Shown here: one piece after another, positions 45,403-53,470 of the stretch | Layout: the number at the start of each line of letters is the position of its first letter | Position numbering within the stretch: the stretch's first letter is position 1 | Origin: Ardenticatenales bacterium | GTDB taxonomy: Bacteria; Chloroflexota; Anaerolineae; Promineifilales; Promineifilaceae | Direction of reading: 5' to 3' | DNA length: 64,000 nucleotides | Assembly (NCBI GenBank): GCA_020634515.1 | Contig: JACKBL010000002.1 | Location: 62,001 to 126,000, forward strand | The notes under the pieces: model-generated | Told to the model about the DNA's origin: nothing | What the model saw: only the letters and a program-made list of their open reading frames with translations | Databases searched by the model: none | Position numbers and translations under genes: made by a program

Positions 45403-46624
45403 CATGAACGAAGGCCGCGCCGCTGGTTTTGATGGGCTGGCGGCGGGAACTGCGTTTCTCATCAAGTTGCGCCAGGTGCAGCGCCAGGTCTTCCAGGCTG
45501 ACAAGATTGTGTACGGGCAGGAAGTCGTCGATATAGGGCAGGGCGGCGCGGATGCCGCGCGTCAATGGTTCGTAGCGGGGCGACCCCAGCAGTGGATTGA
45601 GCCAGACGAGCCGATGACTGGTGCGCTGCAAGCGGGCCATCTCCCGGCGCAGCAACTCCGGGTCGCCACGATCCCAGCCATCGCTGATCAGCAGCACCAG
45701 CGCGCCGCCGCGCAGCACGCGCCGCCCCCACGCAAAATTGAACGCCTTCAGGGCGTCGCCGATGCGTGTGCCGCCTGACCAATCGGGCACGGTCTGGGCC
45801 ACCTCCTGTAGCGCCCGATCCACGTCCCGGCTGCGCAGTTGGCGCGTGATGCGCGTCAGGCGGGTGCTGAAGACGAACACCTCCACCCGCTGATCCAACC
45901 CTTCCGCCAGACTGTAGAGGAAGTGCAGTAGCAGGCGCGTGTACCGTTCCATGGAACCGCTGATGTCGGCGATGATCACCAGCGGGCGCGGCTTGATACG
46001 TGGCGTCAGGCGCAGCCATTGCAGTTGCTCGCCGCCGTAGCGAAAATTGCGGCGCAAACTGCGGCGCAAATCGAGCCGCCAGCCGCGTCCCGGCTGCTGG
46101 CGACGGGTGCGCCGCTCCCCCAGACGCCATATCAGCCGGGCCATCATGCGCCGGATAGCCGCCAGTTCCTCCCCGCTCAGGTCGCCAAAATCCTTTTGCC
46201 GCAGCACCTCGCGCGTGCTAAAGGTGCGCGTCACTTCGATGATTTCCTGCGTCTCCTCGTCCCCTTCCTGTTGCTTGGGGGACGCGGGCGCGGCGGATTC
46301 TTCTTCCAGCGGCGGCGGCATCACCAGCGTCGGCGGCTGGTCGCGCTTTTGCAGCAGGTCGCCCAGGTTTAGTTCGATGCTGCCATCGGTTGGCCTGCGC
46401 CAAAACAGGTTAAACGCCTGGTCAAACACAGCCAGGTCGTCGCGGCGGTTGACGAGCAGCGTCCGCAGCGTGTGGTAGAAATCGTCGCGGCGGCCAATTT
46501 CTACGTATTGCAGCGCATGAACCACGTCAATCATGCGGCCGGGGTTGACATCCATGCCCAGGTCGCGCAGCAGACGGCCAAAGAGAATCAGGTTGTTGAG
46601 GAGTTGTCCGTTTACATCGGTCAT
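45338..46624 (-). CDS. coxE: CoxE-like von Willebrand factor A-domain protein
   Basis: About 428 residues from ATG 46624 (a TTG 33 bp upstream is alternative). The N-terminal helical region and a Glu/Pro-rich linker precede a VWA domain whose MIDAS motif ADISGSM is at about residues 219-225, with later DGWDRGD. In carboxidotrophs CoxE works with the MoxR ATPase CoxD to insert the Cu-S-Mo centre into CO dehydrogenase; relatives serve other molybdenum hydroxylases. The partner MoxR gene lies upstream on the same strand but is separated by the higBA module. The C-terminal ~20 residues come from an invading repeat and replace whatever the native end was. Confidence 0.87.
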   Translation of the reverse strand: MTDVNGQLLNNLILFGRLLRDLGMDVNPGRMIDVVHALQYVEIGRRDDFYHTLRTLLVNRRDDLAVFDQAFNLFWRRPTDGSIELNLGDLLQKRDQPPTLVMPPPLEEESAAPASPKQQEGDEETQEIIEVTRTFSTREVLRQKDFGDLSGEELAAIRRMMARLIWRLGERRTRRQQPGRGWRLDLRRSLRRNFRYGGEQLQWLRLTPRIKPRPLVIIADISGSMERYTRLLLHFLYSLAEGLDQRVEVFVFSTRLTRITRQLRSRDVDRALQEVAQTVPDWSGGTRIGDALKAFNFAWGRRVLRGGALVLLISDGWDRGDPELLRREMARLQRTSHRLVWLNPLLGSPRYEPLTRGIRAALPYIDDFLPVHNLVSLEDLALHLAQLDEKRSSRRQPIKTSGAAFVHGKNRVFPKNPVFEEFSKKPGF

Positions 46625-46637
46625 GACAGCATCGTGT

Positions 46638-46666
46638 TTGACGGTAATACCGTCCAACGGTATTAT
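46638..46666 (+). promoter_or_regulatory. higBA promoter with built-in operator
   Basis: TTGACG (46638-46643), a 17-bp spacer and TATTAT (46661-46666) make a near-consensus promoter. A perfect inverted repeat, TAATACCG (46645-46652) and CGGTATTA (46658-46665) with spacer TCCAA, covers the spacer and the -10 box. HigA bound there would block transcription. Initiation about 7 bp past the -10 falls on the higB ATG (46673), so higB is probably leaderless. Confidence 0.75.
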
Positions 46667-46672
46667 TGATTT

Positions 46673-46954
46673 ATGATCAGGTCCTTCAAGTCAAAAGAGG
46701 CGGAACGAGTGTTTCAACGCTCGTTTTCACGCAAACGTCCACACGACATTCAGACGGCCGCGTATCGGAAATTGGCTTTATTGCACTCAGCCCGTGCGTT
46801 GAAGGACCTGCTGCTTCCACCATCCAACAAATTGGAAAAATTGCAAGGGGAGCGACAAGGACCATATAGCATTCGCATTAACGACCAATGGCGAATCTGC
46901 TTCATATGGCAGGATGGTGATGCCTATGACGTGGAGATTGTAGATTACCATTAG
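46673..46954 (+). CDS. higB: HigB-type mRNA interferase toxin (RelE superfamily)
   Basis: A 93-residue toxin beginning MIRSFKSKEAERVFQ and containing KLALLHSARALKDLLLPPSNKLEKL, then SIRINDQWRICFIW and VEIVDYH. These are the conserved blocks of HigB/plasmid-maintenance killer proteins, which cleave mRNA on the ribosome. The basic and aromatic residues of the RNase site (R in INDQWRI, H at the C-terminus) are present. It precedes its antitoxin, the usual reversed order for hig, with an 10-bp gap. The module lies between coxE and coxD. Confidence 0.9.
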   Translation: MIRSFKSKEAERVFQRSFSRKRPHDIQTAAYRKLALLHSARALKDLLLPPSNKLEKLQGERQGPYSIRINDQWRICFIWQDGDAYDVEIVDYH

Positions 46955-46964
46955 CGGAAGGCAA

Positions 46965-47288
46965 ATGATGAGCGAAGAACGAATTCCACCCGTGCATCCG
47001 GGCGAGGTGCTGTTAGAGGATTTCCTGAAGCCGCTGGGCATCAGTCAATACCGGTTGGCGAAGGAAATGCATGTTTATCCGCGTAAGATCAATGAGATTG
47101 TGCATGGTAAACGGGCTATTACAGCCGATACAGCCTTGCGTTTGAGCCGCTTTTTGGGTACGTCGGCGGAATTGTGGATGAATTTGCAGGCCTTGTACGA
47201 CCTGGAAGTGGCGCGAGACGAGATAGAAGATCAGTTGTTAAGGGACGTGACGCCACTTGCGCGGGAAGACCTGCCCATGATGTCTTGA
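46965..47288 (+). CDS. higA: HigA-type antitoxin and autorepressor
   Basis: A 107-residue XRE-family protein. PPVHPGEVLLEDFLKPLGIS is the HigA hallmark N-terminus, followed by the helix-turn-helix QYRLAKEMHVYPRKINEIVHGKR and TSAELWMNLQALYDLEVA. It should neutralise HigB and bind the palindrome at 46645-46665. The start is ATG 46965 or the next ATG at 46968. The gene converges on coxD with 17 bp between stops. Confidence 0.92.
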   Translation: MMSEERIPPVHPGEVLLEDFLKPLGISQYRLAKEMHVYPRKINEIVHGKRAITADTALRLSRFLGTSAELWMNLQALYDLEVARDEIEDQLLRDVTPLAREDLPMMS

Positions 47289-47305
47289 AATGGGGAGCAG
47301 GTGGC

Positions 47306-48193
47306 TCAGGCGCGGGTGAGGGCGCGGGTGAGCAGTTGGCGCAGGGTTTCGCCGCGCAGGAGTTCCACGTCGTCCTGGTATTTGAGGATGACGCCGAGCG
47401 TGTCTTCGACGACGCTTTCGCTGAGGGCGCGTTGATCCAGGGCGACGAGCGCGGCGGTCCAGTCGAGCGTTTCGGCGACGCCGGGGACTTTGTAGAGGTC
47501 TACCTGGCGTAGTTCCTGGATGAAGGCTGTGATCTGGCGGGCCAGGTCGGCGGATGCCTGGGGCATCTTCGTGCGCACAATCTCCAGTTCCTTGTCGTAG
47601 CTGGGGTAATCAATCCAGTAGTAGAGGCAGCGCCGCTTGAGGGCGTCGTGGACTTCGCGGGTGCGGTTGGACGTGAGGATGACGACGGGGGGCGTGGCGG
47701 CTTTGAGCGTGCCGATTTCGGGGATAGTGATCTGGAAGTCGGACAGCACTTCCAACAAGAACGCCTCAAATTCCTCGTCGCTGCGGTCGATTTCGTCAAT
47801 AAGAAGGACGGGGGCGCGTCGGCGGCTTTGCTCAATGGCTTGCAGCAGGGGGCGCTGGAGCAAGAACTCTTTGCCGAACAGTTCCGCTTCCTGGGGGCGT
47901 TCGCCGCGCGCTTCCAGCAGGCGAATGTGCAGCATCTGGCGCGTGTAGTTCCACTCGTAGACGGCGTGGTTGACGTCCAGCCCTTCGTAGCATTGCAGCC
48001 GGATGAGGTCGGTGTCCAGCATGTTGGCGATGACTTTGGCGATTTCTGTTTTGCCGACGCCGGCTTCGCCTTCGAGGAAGAGGGGGCGCTGTAGTTTGAG
48101 GGCGAGGAAGATGGCGGTGACGAGGCCGCGATTGGCGATGTAGAGCTGGTCGCGGAGGGCGTCCTGGAGGTCGTCAATAGATTGAAAGGGCAT
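47306..48193 (-). CDS. coxD: MoxR-type AAA+ ATPase (CoxD-like)
   Basis: A 295-residue AAA+ protein with Walker A GEAGVGKTE (42-50), Walker B LLIDEIDRSD (130-139), sensor-1 region ILTSNRTREVHDALKRRC and an arginine-finger-bearing RRCLYYWIDYP. This matches CoxD, the chaperone-like ATPase that helps mature the molybdenum centre of CO-dehydrogenase-type hydroxylases together with the VWA protein CoxE. It is upstream of coxE on the same strand, separated only by higBA. The SDR gene lies 11 bp upstream, so they are probably co-transcribed. Confidence 0.9.
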   Translation of the reverse strand: MPFQSIDDLQDALRDQLYIANRGLVTAIFLALKLQRPLFLEGEAGVGKTEIAKVIANMLDTDLIRLQCYEGLDVNHAVYEWNYTRQMLHIRLLEARGERPQEAELFGKEFLLQRPLLQAIEQSRRRAPVLLIDEIDRSDEEFEAFLLEVLSDFQITIPEIGTLKAATPPVVILTSNRTREVHDALKRRCLYYWIDYPSYDKELEIVRTKMPQASADLARQITAFIQELRQVDLYKVPGVAETLDWTAALVALDQRALSESVVEDTLGVILKYQDDVELLRGETLRQLLTRALTRA

Positions 48194-48204
48194 GGGTTCT
48201 CCGG

Positions 48205-48963
48205 TTACTGGGCGGTGAGGCCGCCGTCGATGGTGAGGGCGGCGCCGGTGACAAAGGAGGCGGCGTCGGAGCAGAGCCAGAGGACGGCGGCGGCGACTTC
48301 GACGGGTTCGCCGAGGCGGCGACTGGGGTTGGCGGCGATCATGCCTTCGGCGAGCTGGGGCATGACGTCGAGGGCGCGTTCGACCATGGCGGTGCGGATG
48401 ACGGCGGGGCAGACGGCGTTGACGCGGATATTTTTGCGGGCGTATTCGACGGCGGCGGTTTTGGTGAGGCCGATGACGCCGTGTTTGCTGGCGGCGTATG
48501 CCGGCATACTATGCGCCCCCACCAATCCCGCAACCGAAGCCGTGTTCACGATCACGCCGCCTCCTTGCGCCAACATCTGCTGAATCTCGTACTTCATGCA
48601 CAGCCACACCCCTTTCAGATTGACGGCGATGATCTGGTCGAAGTCGGCTTCCGGTGTGTCGGCGGTGCGCGTGGGGGGGCCTTCGATGCCGGCATTATTA
48701 AAAGCACAATCCAGTCGCCCAAAGTGAGCCACCGTCGCCTGCACCATGTGCGCCACCTCCGCTGCCTGACGCACATCGGCGCGCACGAAAATTGCCTCGC
48801 TGCCCATCTCTTGCGCCAGCCGCGCCGTTTCCTGACCCGCCCCTTCGTCAATGTCCACCAACGCCAGCCGCGCGCCCGCCTGGGCAAAAGCCAGCGCCGC
48901 GGCTCGTCCAATACCCGCGCCCGCGCCGGTGATGAGGGTTACTTTGTTGGTGAGTGATGTCAT
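48205..48963 (-). CDS. Short-chain dehydrogenase/reductase
   Basis: A 252-residue classical SDR. TLITGAGAGIGRAAALAF is the NAD(P) motif TGxxxGIG, NNAGIEGP the NAG motif, and YAASKHGVIGLTK the catalytic YxxxK, with the Ser in NTASVAGLV before it. An acidic VDIDEG after strand 2 favours NAD+. The ending GAALTIDGGLTAQ is typical. It belongs to the molybdenum-accessory operon by spacing (11 bp to coxD, 41 bp from the molybdopterin-binding gene), though its substrate is unknown and it may only be a passenger. TGCCGGCA at 48499 and 48686. Confidence 0.9.
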   Translation of the reverse strand: MTSLTNKVTLITGAGAGIGRAAALAFAQAGARLALVDIDEGAGQETARLAQEMGSEAIFVRADVRQAAEVAHMVQATVAHFGRLDCAFNNAGIEGPPTRTADTPEADFDQIIAVNLKGVWLCMKYEIQQMLAQGGGVIVNTASVAGLVGAHSMPAYAASKHGVIGLTKTAAVEYARKNIRVNAVCPAVIRTAMVERALDVMPQLAEGMIAANPSRRLGEPVEVAAAVLWLCSDAASFVTGAALTIDGGLTAQ

Positions 48964-49004
48964 GGGATGGTTTCCAGTTGGTAGTTGGCGGTTGGTGGTG
49001 GTTG

Positions 49005-50033
49005 TCAGGGGGTGAGGCGGGCGCGGGGGGCGGGGCGTTCCGGCACGTCCTCCAGCAGGCCGCCATGGCCAAAGGCGACGATGTCCGCCGCCGTGAGCCG
49101 GTCGCCGACGAGGAGGCGGGGCAGCACCAGGTCCACGATGTTGTCTTTGGGGCTGCGGGCGCAGCCGGGCGCGCCCAGGATGGGGACCGCCCCGTGGTAG
49201 GCGAGCATGAGCAGGTTGCCGGGATCGACGGGCGCGCCAAAGCAGATGACGGTTCCGCCCGCCTGCTCCACGGCGCGCGGGGCGATGTCGTGGCGGTCCA
49301 TGATGGCCGTTTCGCCGGCGAGGATGATCAGGTCGTGCGCGGCGCGCAGGTGGGCGCGTATGGTTTGCGCCAGCCGCCGCTCGTCGTCTTCGTCGTCCAG
49401 GGGGACAAAGTCAATGGCGACCAGGTCCGCATTGAGGGCGGCGAGGCGGGCGCGTAGGGCGGTCTGGAAGCTGTGGATGATGCGGTCCTGGACGGCGGGG
49501 GAGCCGGAGAGGATGAGGCCGGCGCGTTTGGGCGTGAGGGGATCGAGGCGCAGCAGGGGCGCGGGCTGGTTGCCGATGGCTTCGGCCTGGCGCACCGCGG
49601 CGGCGGGGATGGCGTAGGGTAGGATTTTGAGGGTGGCGACCATTTTGCCGGCATTGACGGCTGTCTGTGCCGGCAATGTCGCCAACGTCACCCCCGCGCA
49701 TTCATTGAGTTGTGCCAGGCGGGGTACGTCCACCCGCAGCACGCCCAGCGCCGCCGCGTGCAGGTTGACGCGCCCGGTAGCCGGGCCGGACAGGCGCACG
49801 TGCGCACCGGCGGCGGCGGCAGCGATGCGCCCGGCGGCGGTGTTTTCTTCCACGTCGTCCGCCTCGATTTCGGCGACGTAGACGGCACGGCGACCCAGGC
49901 GACGCAGCAGGTCGAGGTCAGCGGCGGTGAGGGGTTTTCCTTTACGCAGGACGCGACGGCCGTCAATGCCGGCAACATTATGCCCCAAAATCTTCCCTTC
50001 CGCTTCAGCGATAGGAACCGGTCCAAATTTCAT
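49005..50033 (-). CDS. Molybdopterin-binding protein (MoeA/CinA-like fold)
   Basis: A 342-residue protein. KFGPVPIAEAEGKILGHNV resembles the N-terminus of molybdopterin-binding proteins of the CoxI/MocA neighbourhood, and the C-terminal MoCF-like domain has LIILAGETAIMDRHDIAPRA, GAPVDPGNLLMLAY and ILGAPGCARSPKDN. These motifs hold molybdopterin in MoeA-like enzymes. No NTP-transferase (MobA/MocA) domain is attached, although such fusions are common. Lying at the head of the SDR-coxD-coxE-xdhC group, it probably supplies or modifies the cofactor for a molybdenum hydroxylase encoded elsewhere. TGCCGGCA at 49646, 49668 and 49967. Confidence 0.82.
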   Translation of the reverse strand: MKFGPVPIAEAEGKILGHNVAGIDGRRVLRKGKPLTAADLDLLRRLGRRAVYVAEIEADDVEENTAAGRIAAAAAGAHVRLSGPATGRVNLHAAALGVLRVDVPRLAQLNECAGVTLATLPAQTAVNAGKMVATLKILPYAIPAAAVRQAEAIGNQPAPLLRLDPLTPKRAGLILSGSPAVQDRIIHSFQTALRARLAALNADLVAIDFVPLDDEDDERRLAQTIRAHLRAAHDLIILAGETAIMDRHDIAPRAVEQAGGTVICFGAPVDPGNLLMLAYHGAVPILGAPGCARSPKDNIVDLVLPRLLVGDRLTAADIVAFGHGGLLEDVPERPAPRARLTP

Positions 50034-50047
50034 GGTCTTTCAGCCCA

Positions 50048-50078
50048 GAAACCGGGTTTTTGAAAAAAACCCGGTTTC
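50048..50078. repeat. CCGGGTTTTT hairpin repeat, between divergent gene starts
   Basis: GAAACCGGGTTTTT (50048-50061) and AAAAACCCGGTTTC (50065-50078) are perfect 14-bp complements around a 3-nt loop. It lies upstream of both the molybdopterin-binding gene and the carboxypeptidase gene, so it is not a terminator. It matches repeats at 16145 and 45332. Confidence 0.8.
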
Positions 50079-50204
50079 TTCCGTTTCTTCAATTCTATTA
50101 CGTTTTGAGACGCGGACAAAAATCATTGCCCCGCTACACGGCTCCGTGCTACACTCCCATACCAACGATCAACCGGCAATCGTCACTTTTTCAAGGAGTT
50201 CATC

Positions 50205-51692
50205 GTGCCCGAAAACAACGAGAAGGAAAACGGCAAGCCCAATGGCGCGGCGGAAACCCCGCCGCTCCCCAAGGAAGAACTCGTCACGACGCAGCACACC
50301 GTCACCATTGACGGCCAGGAAATTGCCTACACGGTCACGGTGGGCACGATTTTGTTGCAAGATTATGATGAGCAGAAGCCGAAAGCGTCCATTTTCTTCG
50401 TCGCCTACACCCGCGACGACGTGGACGACGCGGCGCGGCGCCCCATCACGTTTTCCTTCAACGGGGGGCCTGGCTCCTCGTCCGTCTGGCTGCACCTCGG
50501 TGTGCTGGGGCCGCGGCGGGTGCTGATGGACCCGGATGGCAATCCGCTGCCGCCGCCCTATCGCCTGGTGAACAACGAATATGCCATTCTGGACAAAAGC
50601 GACCTCGTCTTCATTGATCCGGTGAGTACGGGCTACAGCCGCGCCGTGCCCGGCGAGAACGCGGACCAGTTCCACAACTTCGAAAAGGACATCGAATCAG
50701 TCGGCGAGTTTATCCGCGTGTACACGACGCGGTATCATCGCTGGGGGTCGCCTAAGTTCTTGATTGGCGAGAGCTACGGGACGACGCGGGCGGCGGGGCT
50801 GGCGGGTTTTTTGCAGGAACGGCACGGCATGTATCTCAATGGGGTGATGCTGATTTCTTGCATTTTACAGTTCCAGACGGCGCGTTTTACCCCGGCCAAT
50901 GATTTGCCCTTTATCCTGTTTCTGCCCACGTATGCGAGTACGGCGTGGTATCATGGCCAATTGCCGCCGCAGTGGCAGGCGGACTTGGGGGAGACGCTGG
51001 CGGCGGTGGAGGCGTTTGCGTTGGGGGATTATGCGCGGGCGCTGCTGTTGGGGGCGGAAATGCCGGCATCCGATCGCCAAACCATCGCGCAACAACTGGC
51101 CGACTTCACCGGGCTGTCCCCCGCCTACATCGAACAGACCGACCTGCGCATCAACATTCACCGCTTCGTCAAAGAACTCCTGCGCGACCAAAAACGCACC
51201 GTCGGACGATTGGACAGCCGCTACCTGGGCATCGACCGCGACGCCGTGGGCGAACATATGGAATTCGACCCCAGCTACGCCGCTATTCAAGGCCCCTACA
51301 CCGCCACGCTCAACGACTACGTGCGCCGCGAACTAAAATTCGAGAGCGACCTGCCCTACGAAATCCTCACGGGCAAGGTGCATCCGTGGAAATTCGAGAA
51401 ACACCAGAACGAATTCCTGAACGTGGGCGAAACGCTGCGCCGGGCCATGACGCAAAATCCATCGCTGCAGGTGTTCGTCGCCAACGGCTACTATGACCTG
51501 GCGACGCCCTACCTGGCGACCCGCTACACCTTCAATCACCTTGGCCTCGACCCCAGCTTGCAGCAAAACATCCAGATGACGTACTACGGAGCGGGTCACA
51601 TGATGTACCTGCACCTGCCGTCGCTGGCGCAGTTGAAGGCGGACCTGGCCCGGTTCATGGACCGCGCCGCGTTTGGGAACACGGGTGCGTGA
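50205..51692 (+). CDS. S10-family serine carboxypeptidase
   Basis: A 495-residue enzyme starting at GTG 50205 with AAGGAG about eight bases upstream. The S10 motifs are intact: oxyanion motif SFNGGPGSSSVWLHLG (~85-100), the nucleophile GESYGTTRAAGLAGF (Ser about residue 188), the Asp in NGYYDLATP and the His in GAGHMMYLH. No signal peptide is visible; the first ~25 residues are charged and Pro-rich, so it is either cytoplasmic or exported by another route. It would trim C-terminal residues from peptides. The hydrolase gene following overlaps its stop by 4 bp. TGCCGGCA at 51061 splits the gene into a G-rich and a C-rich half. Confidence 0.92.
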   Translation: MPENNEKENGKPNGAAETPPLPKEELVTTQHTVTIDGQEIAYTVTVGTILLQDYDEQKPKASIFFVAYTRDDVDDAARRPITFSFNGGPGSSSVWLHLGVLGPRRVLMDPDGNPLPPPYRLVNNEYAILDKSDLVFIDPVSTGYSRAVPGENADQFHNFEKDIESVGEFIRVYTTRYHRWGSPKFLIGESYGTTRAAGLAGFLQERHGMYLNGVMLISCILQFQTARFTPANDLPFILFLPTYASTAWYHGQLPPQWQADLGETLAAVEAFALGDYARALLLGAEMPASDRQTIAQQLADFTGLSPAYIEQTDLRINIHRFVKELLRDQKRTVGRLDSRYLGIDRDAVGEHMEFDPSYAAIQGPYTATLNDYVRRELKFESDLPYEILTGKVHPWKFEKHQNEFLNVGETLRRAMTQNPSLQVFVANGYYDLATPYLATRYTFNHLGLDPSLQQNIQMTYYGAGHMMYLHLPSLAQLKADLARFMDRAAFGNTGA

Positions 51693-52564
51693 GCCGTTAT
51701 GGCCTGACAGGGATGCGGATGCTGTTTGTGGAAAACCAGATGCTCACCGAACATACTTTTGCGGCAAATGGGCTGACGATCAACTATGCCGTCGGCCCGG
51801 CCAATGGCCGCCCCTTGCTGTTGCTGCACGGCCTGATGCGCCGCTGGCAGTACATGATGCCCTTGATTGATGCGCTGGCCGCGGATTGGCAGGTGTTTGC
51901 GCTGGATTTGCGCGGGCATGGCCTCTCGGACCGCGCGCCGGGGGGGTATCGTCATTATCAAAATTATGTGCCCGATGTGGCGGCTTTTTTGCAAACGCAG
52001 ATTGCGGAGCCGGCGGTGCTGTTTGGTCATTCGTTGGGCGGTTTGATTGCGTTGGGAGCAGCGGCGCGCGCGCCGGAACAGTCCCAGGCCGTCATCGCCG
52101 CCGAATCCCCCCTCACCCCGGAGAGCATCCTCAGCACCATTAAACTGGGGGCCTGGGCCTGGGTTCCGCAGTTAGCGGGCCGCCCCGTGGACAAACTGTA
52201 CGCCCTGCTGCGCATGCTCGACCGCCGCGCCGCCGATGCCTACTTGCGCGAAACGGCGCACGAGCTGCACCACGTTGATCCGGAAACGGTGCGCTATTGG
52301 GCGGAAGACCGCATGGCGGATTTGCTGGTCGATTATGACATTGACCTGACCTTGCAGCGGCTGGCGCGCCCGCTGCTGTTGGTGCAGGCCAACGTGGACA
52401 ACGGCGGCGTGACCACCGACGCGGATGTGGCCCTGGCCTACAAGCTGCACGGCGATGTGACGCTGGCGTGCCTGCCCGCCGCCGATCACGAACTCGGATT
52501 GAATACCAATCAACCGCAGCCGCTGTTGTCGGTTGTCGCTCCCTTTTTGGCTCGTTTCCGCTAG
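51689..52564 (+). CDS. Alpha/beta hydrolase
   Basis: Up to 291 residues. The frame overlaps the preceding stop (GTGA at 51689); ATG 51713 is an alternative that starts closer to the fold. The motifs are LLLLHGLMRRW (oxyanion region), LDLRGHGLSD, nucleophile elbow FGHSLGGLIALG (Ser about residue 119), an acid in ANVDNGGV and the His in PAADHELG. This is the general lipase/esterase/haloperoxidase pattern; substrate unknown. It is coupled to the carboxypeptidase gene and converges on rpiB with a 4-bp overlap. Confidence 0.88.
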   Translation: MSRYGLTGMRMLFVENQMLTEHTFAANGLTINYAVGPANGRPLLLLHGLMRRWQYMMPLIDALAADWQVFALDLRGHGLSDRAPGGYRHYQNYVPDVAAFLQTQIAEPAVLFGHSLGGLIALGAAARAPEQSQAVIAAESPLTPESILSTIKLGAWAWVPQLAGRPVDKLYALLRMLDRRAADAYLRETAHELHHVDPETVRYWAEDRMADLLVDYDIDLTLQRLARPLLLVQANVDNGGVTTDADVALAYKLHGDVTLACLPAADHELGLNTNQPQPLLSVVAPFLARFR

Positions 52565-53013
52565 TTGCCTTCTCGCTCCAACGCCAGCACCTTGTCCAGT
52601 CGTCGCTGAAAGCGTTCTTTCGGCTGGAATTGGGCCGCGAGGAAACCCGCCACCAGCTTGCGCGCCAGGGCCGGCCCCACAATCGCCCCGCCCAGGCAGA
52701 GGACGTTCATATTGTCGTGTTCCACGCCCTGGGTCGCCGAGTAAATGTCGTGACAGAGGCAGGCGCGCACTCCCTTAATCTTGTTGGCGGCGATGCTGGC
52801 TCCCACGCCGCTGCCGCAGAGCAAAATGCCTCGTTCGCCCTGCCCGGCGGCCACGGCGCGCCCGACTGCCGCGGCGAAGTCGGGATAATCGTCTGATTTT
52901 TCATAGCTGTATGCGCCCACGTCGATGATCTCGTGCCCCGCGGCGAGGAGTTCCGCGCGCAGCATTTCTTTGAGCGTGAAGCCCGCGTGGTCCGCGCCTA
53001 CGATAATTCTCAT
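52561..53013 (-). CDS. rpiB: Ribose-5-phosphate isomerase B
   Basis: About 150 residues from ATG 53013, where AAGGA lies 7 nt upstream. MRIIVGADHAGF is the family N-terminus; the catalytic Cys is in GILLCGSGVGASIAANK and the His in CHDIYSATQGVEHDN, NMNVLCLGG. It interconverts ribose-5-phosphate and ribulose-5-phosphate in the pentose phosphate pathway. Its divergent neighbour is transaldolase, a pathway partner. The extension RRLDKVLALEREGN at the C-terminus is usual for RpiB. Confidence 0.95.
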   Translation of the reverse strand: MRIIVGADHAGFTLKEMLRAELLAAGHEIIDVGAYSYEKSDDYPDFAAAVGRAVAAGQGERGILLCGSGVGASIAANKIKGVRACLCHDIYSATQGVEHDNMNVLCLGGAIVGPALARKLVAGFLAAQFQPKERFQRRLDKVLALEREGN

Positions 53014-53406
53014 GGTGTTGTCCTTATTGTGCCGGCATTTTCCCAAACGATCCCCCGCTGAATACCGTACCCGCCTCGTTCAGTTCATGCTCATGCTGCT
53101 GCCGAAAATGGCATTTTACGCTACACTACGCTCTAAAACGAATCCATCCGCCCGGCGGATTTATACCACACAGTTCGCGTCTTGCCGCCACTGCCAACTT
53201 TTATAGAGGCGTCAACACGCAACTGAAAACAGGCAACGAAAAACGGACAACGCGCTTCTGACCACTTCCCACTGGCCCCTTTTATCCGCGTGCATCCGGT
53301 CCTATGTTGAAGTCGGCGAGCCAAAAACTTGCCCTACACGGTATTTTTGGAGGAGACTTCACCGGCTGCCGCCGACCACCATGAATGAAAATGGTGTGCC
53401 GTCGTA
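53014..53406. other. Intergenic stretch with a duplicated transaldolase leader
   Basis: This gap has no gene. TGCCGGCA is at 53030, GCTACACTACGC-type promoter-like sequence near 53115, and at 53342-53357 a TATTTTTGGAGGAGA segment that repeats the leader TTTTTGGAGGAGAACA standing before tal at 53455-53468. The upstream copy is not followed by a start codon in a useful frame, so it looks like a leftover of a local duplication. Confidence 0.45.
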
Positions 53407-53448
53407 GCCCGATTTTCCAAATCGGGCGGGCGATTTGGAAAATCGCCC
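53407..53448. repeat. Inverted repeat upstream of transaldolase
   Basis: GCCCGATTTTCCAAATCG (53407-53424) and CGATTTGGAAAATCGCCC (53431-53448) pair over at least 15 bp around GGCGGG, and each arm is also partly self-complementary. It is 22 bp before the tal start, just ahead of its GGAGGAG site, so it could affect translation of tal. Confidence 0.7.
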
Positions 53449-53470
53449 TACATTTTTGGAGGAGAACAAG

